Origin: Primula veris
Lineage: Eukaryota; Streptophyta; Magnoliopsida; Ericales; Primulaceae
Length of the DNA: 64,000 nt
Direction: 5' to 3'
Assembly: GCA_963682055.1 (NCBI GenBank)
Contig: OY821749.1
Coordinates: forward strand, 24,559,631 to 24,623,630
In this document: piece by piece, positions 59,301-64,000 of the stretch
How positions within the stretch are numbered: the first letter of the stretch is position 1
How the letters are laid out: each line of letters opens with the position of its first letter
The notes under the pieces: model-generated
Told to the model about the DNA's origin: nothing
The model's database searches: none
The model's input: the letters and a program-made list of their open reading frames with translations, nothing else
Translations under genes and position numbers: made by a program

Positions 59301-60335
59301 GGGGGATTCTTTATTACATAGGCGAATTACTTATGAGTATAAGGGACGTGGGATTGCAGCAATCCCACGTCTACGTGTCACTGAAATATTTTTTTTTTTT
59401 TTTTTCCTTTTCTGTGATTTTGTTTTTTTTATTTCGTTTTCGTATATCAAAAAATTCCCCAATTTTACCTAAAAACTTTTCCAATTTTATTCAAAGACTT
59501 TCCCAATTTTATCAAAAAAAAAAAACTATAACCATCAACCTACTTCATATATCAAATTAATATATTTTTTTATCAAATCAACGTCACTTTACCACTACAA
59601 TTATCCCAAATTTTACCCAAAAAAAACCTCCCAATCTAAAAAAAAAAAAAAACTTCTTCAATTTTATCCAAAAAAAACCCTAACCATCGACCATCAACCA
59701 TCAAACTCGTTCGTATATCAAATTAATATATATTTTTCTCAAATCAACATCACTCTACCACTACATTTATCCTCAATTTTACCCTAAAAAAAACATACCC
59801 CAATTTATCCCAATTCAAAAAATTGGGATATGTTTTTTTTTGGGTAAAATTGAGGATAAATGTAGTGGTAGAGTGATGTTGATTTGAGAAAAATATATAT
59901 TAATTTGATATACGAACGAGTTTGATGGTTGATGGTCGATGGTTAGGGTTTTTTTTGGATAAAATTGAAGAAGTTTTTTTTTTTTTTTTTAGATTGGGAG
60001 GTTTTTTTTGGGTAAAATTTGGGATAATTGTAGTGGTAAAGTGACGTTGATTTGATAAAAAAATATATTAATTTGATATATGAAGTAGGTTGATGGTTAT
60101 AGTTTTTTTTTTTTGATAAAATTGGGAAAGTTTTTGAATAAAATTGGAAAAGTTTTTAGGTAAAATTGGGGAATTTTTTGATATACGAAAACGAAATAAA
60201 AAAAACAAAATCACAGACAAAAAAAGGAAAAAAAAAAAAATAAAAAAAAATTCAGTGACACGTACACGTGGGATTGCTGTAATCCCACGTCCCTTATGCT
60301 CGTAAGTAATTCGCCTATGTAATAAAGAATCCCCC
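59301..60335. mobile_element. Foldback (near-palindromic) Mutator-like element, 1,035 bp
   Basis: Starts GGGGGATTCTTTATTACATA and ends with its inverted copy. It is flanked by the exact 9-bp duplication GTTATATAG (59292-59300, 60336-60344). The two halves are inverted copies over nearly the full length, meeting near 59818, so a transcript would form a hairpin with arms of about 510 bp. Each arm contains an inner palindrome, GACGTGGGATTGC and its complement around one base in the left arm (59345-59371). The matching small ORFs on both strands are repeat artefacts. It is related to the element at 51146. It ends about 315 bp upstream of the TATC start codon. Confidence 0.92.
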
Positions 60336-60651
60336 GTTATATAGGATATATACATTTTTTTTTATATAATTTAGTAACTTTAACTAACAAAATCACTCAT
60401 TTTCTGTTAAGCAGTTGTTAAATAAAATACAAAACCAAGTAAATATAGATTTATGTTTATAATTACATGTATAAAAGTATTGTTGTATATATAAGTAACT
60501 GTTTATGTTTGGTTTGGTATAAAAATCAACCAAACCAATAGATAATTAAACCATTTATATATATATATATATATATTGTGATAGTAATTAAAAAAAAGTG
60601 ATAATTGCCAAATTGAATGGGAGTCACAAAAAGATAGTGAGAGAGAGAGAG

Positions 60652-63116
60652 ATGGGGATGGTAAGTAGAAGCACAGGTGGTTTCATAACCTCTCATCTTC
60701 TTCTTCTTCATTTCAACTCAAACAACAACATACCCTTCTTCAATAATTACAATACCATCACTTTTAAACAAAAATCACAACTACTTAAACAACCTTGTCT
60801 ACTTAAAACCTCAGAACTTGGCCTTTTTTGGAGAATTAGAAAAACAAACTTTACTTGTTTTGCCCTTGATGACTCCAACACAGCTCTTGAAAATAGACCT
60901 GGTATATATATCTCTATATCTCTATATCTATATCTATATATATAGATAGATTGGTTACATTACTATTTCTATGACTATTTGTGCACCTTATTTAGCTAAA
61001 AGACATATCCTTAATGTCTCTTTTACTTAGTTGGTTACACTGTCTAATTAATTTCACATACCAACATATCGTTTTGCCCAAATCAATATACCCGCACGGA
61101 AACAGAGAACACAAATGCTAGGGGGATGATATTGTATGTATATGGGAGAGGCTGAAAGGCTTGTTTTTTTTAGATATTTTAATCAAAAAACACACGGGAA
61201 AAAGTTGCTTTTTGTTGACTTTTATCACAATTTGGAGGGGGAACAGCCCGAGTGTCTTCATTTAGTTCCTTCCCTGCATATATATATAGGTAAAATAGTT
61301 AAATTTACTACTTGGGCAGCTTATTCAGCTAAAAACGGTATCTTTAGTATTTCTTTTTTACTTAGTTGGTTACACTGTCAAATACCGACAGATTGTTTTG
61401 GCCAAATAATACTTTACAAGTTATATTTTGGCACTACTTTTTCCTAAAATACACTAATTTAGGTAGTATATAATCTCAATTACATTTTTCAAGCTAAAAT
61501 AATTCAGTAGTATATGAAAATAATTTGACGCTGTGAACTGGAAAAATGTGTTTTTGGTAAATGAGTTCTTGTCTTGTACCTGACTGAAATCCCACTTATA
61601 TGTTTTTATGTCGAAATCAATGGCTGCCACGATTGCCTTGAGGGAGACGGTGTATCTGATATAAGCATTTTTTGTTATTGTGGTCGGGGATATAGGATGG
61701 TAGAATTGTGTGGGTGTGGGTGTGGGTTTTTTTTGGGGGGGGAGGGGGATGTGTTGGGGTTGTTGTTACATCAGCCGCAGCCACACAAGGTATCAAGTAT
61801 TAACCATTCATTTAAAATGAAGGGATGAGCTGAAAGTTGACTTATTTATCCCGACAGCTGAGATCAAAGTACATAGAAATGGATGGTACAGATCTTGTAT
61901 GACCGCGAATGATGTAAACTTGAACATCAACAAACCCCTTCCCTTTTTATAGGTCGTTCTTGGAAGAATTATTTTGAAGGGGGTGAGCCTCTAGCGCCTC
62001 ATCTAGGTGTTGCTCTGATTGTTTGCAGCTTTTGTGTAAAAAAGTTTGATCTTTTGAGGTTTATAAAAAAAAAGATGATTCATCTAGCTTAAAGCTTTTA
62101 TCCTTTCCACTAGGTGTTGTTCTGTTGACTTGTTCAGAGTTGACAGTTTTACATTTGAATAGAAGATTTAATTCATTATTGTATATGCCCATGATTTGAA
62201 ATCAACTTGTGAATTTTTCCACGGATTTAGCATTGTCATGAATATCCAATCATCATCCCATATGCGTAGACACCGTTGTCTATATTTTTCCATTTCAAAC
62301 TCCTATGGTTTCCAAATGCGTCAATAAAAAATAGTTTACGAGGGAGTATATCATACTTAAATTGCTTGATTAAAAGGTGGAAAGAGACGGAGTACTCTTT
62401 TCCAGAAGGTGCCGAGAAGCAGATGAGAGAGAAATAGAGAGATGGGGAGGTGAAAATTTTAGTTCAAGAACAAGATCAGTCTTGATACTCCTCTTAGTAC
62501 ATCTCCATTTTAAATGATTGTCGTTTCTCTCTGTTCACATCGCAGCCCAGCAGTTTCAGATTTGACTTGAAGAGCACAAACTTTTCCCCTATACATATTT
62601 GTGGAGGGTATAAAACGCAGTACGTTTTTTCAAAATATGTTTACTTTGGGTTTTAATAGATCTTGTTGCATAACATAATTATTTTATGTATTATGGATAG
62701 TAAGAACGTTATGGATGTCATTGCATGGTTCCTTTATTGGACTAAGATTTGAGAATGTAATGTGAATGAAATTTTTGTAGCTTAAAAAGGTGACATGATT
62801 ATTATATGTAGGCGATGATTCAAGTAAAGCTAGTTTGGAAAAGGGTGAACCCTCTGATGAAGAAGGAAGCTCTCTGTATAACTTTTTGTACCCGGATAAA
62901 GAGTTGCTACCAGATGATAAAGAGATGACAATATTTGATCACTTAGAAGAGCTGAGGCAGCGAATCTTCGTTTCAGTTTTGGCAGTTGGAGCAGCTATTT
63001 TGGGTTGCTTTGCGTTTTCAAAAGAGCTTATTATTATTCTAGAAGCTCCTGTTAAAACACAGGGTGTTAGATTCCTGCAACTAGCTCCTGGGGAGTTTTT
63101 CTTCACAACGCTGAAG
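60652..63116 (+). CDS. TATC: Sec-independent protein translocase TatC, chloroplastic (first two exons; gene continues past the window)
   Basis: cpTatC is the thylakoid receptor of the twin-arginine pathway, binding RR signal peptides and forming the translocase with Tha4 and Hcf106. Exon 1 is 60652-60901 and exon 2 is 62812-63116; the splice splits a Gly codon and gives 185 residues so far. Residues 1-80 are a Ser/Thr/Asn-rich transit peptide. The mature start is acidic, then [27 protein letters not shown], the family's signature first cytosolic/stromal segment, and the first membrane helix ([16 protein letters not shown]). [21 protein letters not shown] ends exon 2. The remaining five helices must lie to the right of 64000; I found no third exon in 63117-64000. 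ATGs at 60652 and 60658 are both possible. A (GA)n run lies just before the ATG. Confidence 0.93.
60902..62811 (+). other. TATC intron 1 (1.9 kb)
   Basis: GTATAT donor and TATGTAG acceptor. AT-rich, with no exon or element recognised. The open frames at 61136-61447 and 61574-61828 carry no known motifs. A G-rich patch lies near 61710-61760. Confidence 0.7.
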
Positions 63117-64000
63117 GTTAGAAGATATATAATGCATTAAAATACCATAATAATCGAACCTGAAATTAAAGCAAACTTAGGATACTATTTGCTATCACAA
63201 GCACTTTTTATCATTTTTACATTTTTTCAACTCTGAATTTACAGATTTACTGGCTCTGAAAACTCCAACCAGGACGACTAATAAGAATATGTTTTCAGTA
63301 TCAATTAAGCAAAAAGATTATTTTAAAGTTCCAATGTTTCAGTAACAATATGGGATCGTGGTTTATAGTTACTGACTACTGATGGACATTTTGGTCATTT
63401 GAAATTGTGAATAGCATTGCTCTTGGTTAGATTTATTCTGTGTAACGTTTGAGACAGTTTAGTTAATTAGCATAGTTTGTCTTATGTGGGTTTAGAACCA
63501 TGTATCTATCCTGGGACAAGTACTCTTGACTAATTTATGGAACTTGCTGAACCTTACCGAGGGTGGATTTAATATAGATTCTGTTTTTGTGCTTCCACGT
63601 GGTTTCTTTTAGTTCTTAAAATAGCATGTTTTAGAAAAAACTGTAATCTTTGTCACTTGTTAAAAAAAACACTAACATAAGTAATAGTTACCTGGTCCTG
63701 AAAATTAATATATTCACGTTTGTGTTGGCATAAAGAAAATGAAAAGAAAAGGAAGTAACTTGGACTTCATATACAAAGTTATCACTTGATGCCTTGGTCG
63801 AGCTCTATCTACCAAATTGACTATTATAGTATTATATAAGAAAACTCAATATTTGGGGTCTCATTAACAATCTGCCCTCCCTTTTTGGACATAACTTCGA
63901 TCCTTAAACTGAATTCACATTGCATTTTTCCACGATTTCCATAAAATTTTGGCTCCAGTACTCATTCTAGGATAATTAGAACGGGGGAGTGAAGATTTGG
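63117..64000 (+). other. TATC intron 2 (start only)
   Basis: Begins GTTAGA after CTGAAG. The next expected coding block (second transmembrane helix, starting near V-S-G-Y) was not found before the window ends, so the intron runs past 64000. Confidence 0.7.

Noticed and set aside
59333..60355. Matching small proteins on both strands (LHRRITYE- start)
   Set aside because: They are the two arms of the foldback element read outward; poly-F runs and lack of motifs show no coding role.
61136..61828. Frames of 84-103 codons in TATC intron 1
   Set aside because: No family motif and located between two well-supported coding exons.

Overview
The window is nuclear DNA of a flowering plant, almost certainly a eudicot. 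It has AT-rich intergenic sequence, GT-AG introns of 70 to 1,900 bp, nuclear genes for plastid and mitochondrial proteins, and nested plant transposons. I cannot fix the genus from sequence alone. There are no bacterial operons, CRISPR arrays or tRNA genes that I can support.

Host genes, left to right: an intronless RING-H2 protein gene (433-930, +); a complete 11-exon mitochondrial peptide chain release factor 1 gene (3831-10114, -); a 6-exon plastid class I fructose-bisphosphate aldolase (29940-33893, +); a 6-exon FATB-type acyl-ACP thioesterase (36417-40176, +); an 11-exon organellar histidyl-tRNA synthetase (41210-51074, -); and the first two exons of chloroplast TatC (60652-63116, +, running off the right edge). 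I joined the exons by hand from splice sites; every junction keeps frame. Five of the six genes serve ordinary organelle functions (translation, carbon metabolism, fatty acid export, thylakoid protein transport). They are unlinked in function.

Mobile DNA fills the rest. A 17,245-bp Ty3/gypsy element of the Tat type (11249-28493) has 569-bp LTRs differing at 2 positions, a 5-bp target duplication AGTTG, and gag-pro-pol with an extra RNase H. It then carries a 134-bp higher-order tandem repeat and about 9 kb holding eight antisense genes, mostly coiled-coil proteins. One of these is spliced (four exons, 663 aa) and resembles the plant 'gypsy-type transposase' family. Several have their own TATA box and AATAAA signal. 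This antisense gene battery is the most gene-like unexplained system in the window.

Between the divergent HRS1 and TATC genes lie two related foldback/Mutator-like elements with 9-bp target duplications. One (51146-58831) is split by a Ty1/copia element (51869-58747). The copia interior is dead as a protein code although its LTRs are nearly identical. It contains about 17 hairpins that share an almost constant loop (CCTGTCGT or close variants) but have unrelated, self-complementary stems. I know of no description of that pattern. Removing the transposons leaves an ancestral HRS1-TATC spacer of only about 0.84 kb.
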